Positions 5,758 through 7,215 of a stretch of DNA of 7,215 nt are shown here, one piece after another. This DNA is from Phycisphaeraceae bacterium (GTDB lineage Bacteria; Planctomycetota; Phycisphaerae; Phycisphaerales; Phycisphaeraceae), in the NCBI GenBank assembly GCA_020850375.1, contig JADZET010000278.1, forward strand, positions 1 through 7,215, written 5' to 3'. Position 1 is the stretch's first letter; each line of letters opens with the position of its first letter. The notes under the pieces are model-generated. The model ran no database searches. It saw nothing but the letters and a program-made list of their open reading frames with translations, and was not told the DNA's origin. Position numbers and translations under genes: made by a program.

Positions 5758-7215
5758 GGCCCCGCAGCCCGACCAGGACATGGTGAGCCTCACCGCCGCG
5801 ATGCAGATTGACGCCCAGGCGTCGGCGGCGGGTGAGGGCGCCACGCCGGTCCTGCCGCGTTTCAGCATGGTCGCTTACACGGGTGGAGCCATGCGACTGG
5901 CGGGATGGAAGTTCCCCGTCGTCGTCGACCTGGCGGGGATGAACATCCCCTCGCAGCTTCGGCCCATCCGTGTGGGACACAACACCGACCAGCGTGTGGG
6001 CCATACGACAGCCATTCGGATCGAGAACGGTCAGTTGGTGGCCGGTGGCGTGGTGTCTTGCACCGGCAGGACGGCTCAAGAGGTCGTCGCCGACGCGCGC
6101 AACGGCTTCCCCTGGCAGGCGAGTATCGGCGCGGCGGTCGAGGAGTTTGAGTTCACCCCGGAAGGCCGCACGGTCGTCGTCAACGGCCGAGAGATTGCCG
6201 GCCCGGTCAACGTCGTGCGGCGGTCGACCCTGGGCGAGATCAGCTTTGTGGACCTGGGCGCCGACGGCAACACGTCGGCCCGTGTGGCCGCTTCGGCCAA
6301 GAAGGAGAGCAAATACATGGACGGTCAGGACCCCCGAAAGCAAGACCCCCGGAAGCAGAACGAACAGGACCAGCCGAACCAGGACACCCCCCAGGTCGAG
6401 GCGAAGGCGCAGGAGGTCACGGCCACCGCGACGGCGGAAGCCGTGCCCGATCCCGTGGCGGAGATGCGGACCAAGCTCGCCGCCGAGACGCAGCGCATCG
6501 CTGGCATCCGTGAACTGTGCGGCGGCAAACTTCCGGGGGTAGAGGCCAAGGCCATCGCTGAGGGCTGGGACCTGACCAAGACCGAGCTCGAGGTCCTGCG
6601 TGCCTCCCGGCCCAAGGCACCGATGGGGTATGTGGTCACCTCCCCGACCATCACGGGGGCGGTGCTCCAGGCCGCCTGCTTGCTGTCGGCCAAGATCCAC
6701 AAGCCCGAGGCCCACTGCGACGAGCAGGCCCTGGACGTAGCGTCGAAGCGCTTCCGCAGCGGAATCAGCCTGCAGGAGCTCTTCCTCGAAGCCGCCATTG
6801 CCAACGGCTACGTGGGCCACAGCTTCCGCTCCGACGCCCGGCGAATCATGGAGTACGCCTTCTCGAGTCAGCACCCGGCGATGGCGCCCATTCAGGCCGC
6901 TCTCTCCAACATCGACATCGGCGGGATCCTCTCGAGCGTGGCTAACAAGTTCCTGCTCGAGGGCTTCTTCAGCGTCGAGCGGACCTGGCGGAACATCTGT
7001 GCGGTGCGCAGCGTCGGCGACTTTAAGACCGTGACGAGTTACCGCCTGATCGGCACGGACCAGTACGAGCAGGTCGCCCCCGGCGGTGAGCTCAAGCACG
7101 GCACGCTGGGCCAGGAGACGTACTCGAACAAGGCGGACACCTACGGCCTGCTGCTGGGCATCGACCGCCGGGACATCATCAACGACGACCTCGGGGCCAT
7201 CTCGACGGTCCCCCG
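5717..7215 (+). CDS. Prohead protease-major capsid protein fusion, 3'-partial
   Basis: One open frame runs off the right edge, giving about 500 residues. Residues 46-195 are a prohead serine protease: H88 in RVGHNTD is the likely catalytic histidine, S136 in WQASIGA fits the HK97-type Ser-x-Gly motif, and EISFVDLGADGNTSARV (174-190) matches the conserved strand near the end of the domain. Residues 200-245 are a charged, Gln/Pro-rich linker with a tandem QDPRK repeat. Residues about 246-390 look helical (AETQRIAGIRELCGG; AIAEGWDLTKTELEVLRASRP) and may act as a scaffold-like delta region. From about 396 (NIDIGGILSSVANKFLLEGF) a capsid domain begins, with TWRNICAVRSVGDFKT and LLLGIDRRDIINDDLGA resembling Mu-gpT/HK97-fold capsids. 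The fused architecture is known in phages. The ATG at 5717 has GAGG 9 nt upstream, inside the portal gene; in-frame ATGs at 5738 and 5780 are alternatives. Confidence 0.88.
   Translation, partial: MTRPPGSMLAKPPEAPQPDQDMVSLTAAMQIDAQASAAGEGATPVLPRFSMVAYTGGAMRLAGWKFPVVVDLAGMNIPSQLRPIRVGHNTDQRVGHTTAIRIENGQLVAGGVVSCTGRTAQEVVADARNGFPWQASIGAAVEEFEFTPEGRTVVVNGREIAGPVNVVRRSTLGEISFVDLGADGNTSARVAASAKKESKYMDGQDPRKQDPRKQNEQDQPNQDTPQVEAKAQEVTATATAEAVPDPVAEMRTKLAAETQRIAGIRELCGGKLPGVEAKAIAEGWDLTKTELEVLRASRPKAPMGYVVTSPTITGAVLQAACLLSAKIHKPEAHCDEQALDVASKRFRSGISLQELFLEAAIANGYVGHSFRSDARRIMEYAFSSQHPAMAPIQAALSNIDIGGILSSVANKFLLEGFFSVERTWRNICAVRSVGDFKTVTSYRLIGTDQYEQVAPGGELKHGTLGQETYSNKADTYGLLLGIDRRDIINDDLGAISTVP
6302..6319 (+). 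promoter_or_regulatory. Internal ribosome binding site and in-frame start at the protease/capsid junction
   Basis: AAGGAG (6302-6307) lies 9 nt before an ATG at 6317, which is codon 201 of the fusion. The ATG falls exactly after the protease domain and before the linker and capsid region. It is a better ribosome binding site than that of the annotated start. It may yield a separate protease-free capsid or scaffold product. Confidence 0.5.
6326..6355 (+). repeat. Two tandem 15-bp units in the fusion linker
   Basis: CAGGACCCCCGAAAG is followed directly by CAAGACCCCCGGAAG, differing at two third codon positions and encoding QDPRK twice. It sits just after the internal start and marks a low-complexity, probably disordered linker, a usual place for slippage duplication. 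Confidence 0.7.

Noticed and set aside
4219..5868. 549-codon open frame on the - strand
   Set aside because: It lies wholly opposite the portal and the start of the protease. Its translation is Arg/Gly/His-rich with no family motif, as expected from a GC-rich complementary frame.
5675..7099. 474-codon open frame on the - strand
   Set aside because: It is antisense to the protease-capsid fusion, which has clear family motifs. The antisense product is compositionally odd and has no recognisable domain.

Overview
The window is a GC-rich piece of a tailed-phage or prophage head-morphogenesis region. In + strand order it holds a terminase large subunit (5' end outside the window), a tiny zinc-ribbon gene, a small gpW-position head-completion candidate, a lambda-type portal, and a prohead protease fused to a major capsid protein (3' end outside the window). 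This is the lambda-like order: terminase, small joiner, portal, protease, capsid. The host cannot be fixed from the sequence. The high GC content and the style of the portal and of the protease-capsid fusion are compatible with a planctomycete or other GC-rich bacterium, but that is only an impression.

The late block is interrupted between the zinc-ribbon gene (ends 1898) and the gpW-position gene (starts 4013) by a cassette of about 2 kb read from the opposite strand. It encodes an AbiE-type (type IV) toxin-antitoxin pair: abiEi, the antitoxin and autorepressor, is first, and abiEii, the nucleotidyltransferase toxin, is second. They overlap in a GTGA stop/start with a strong ribosome binding site. 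The cassette looks like a phage 'moron': reversed orientation, its own regulatory region, AT-richer flanks (about 40-50% GC in sampled 60-base lines against about 65-72% in sampled terminase lines), a perfect hairpin in the convergent gap, and no structural role.

The region upstream of abiEi holds the most structured non-coding DNA here. Two copies of a roughly 59-bp element, each a set of concentric inverted repeats sharing one centre, lie 82 bp apart centre to centre. They overlap the likely abiE promoter and are the obvious candidates for AbiEi operators. Just beyond them, on the + strand, is a hairpin followed by a T run that resembles an intrinsic terminator facing the portal operon.

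The structural genes should work together. The terminase packages DNA through the portal, the gpW-like protein would help complete the head, and the protease part of the fusion would mature the procapsid built from the capsid part. An in-frame ATG at 6317 with a strong Shine-Dalgarno sequence lies exactly at the protease/capsid junction. It could give a separate protease-free capsid product, recalling lambda C/Nu3 nesting. No tRNA, rRNA, insertion sequence or CRISPR array was seen. There is no gene-free stretch longer than 300 bases; the longest, 3723-4012, is described below.
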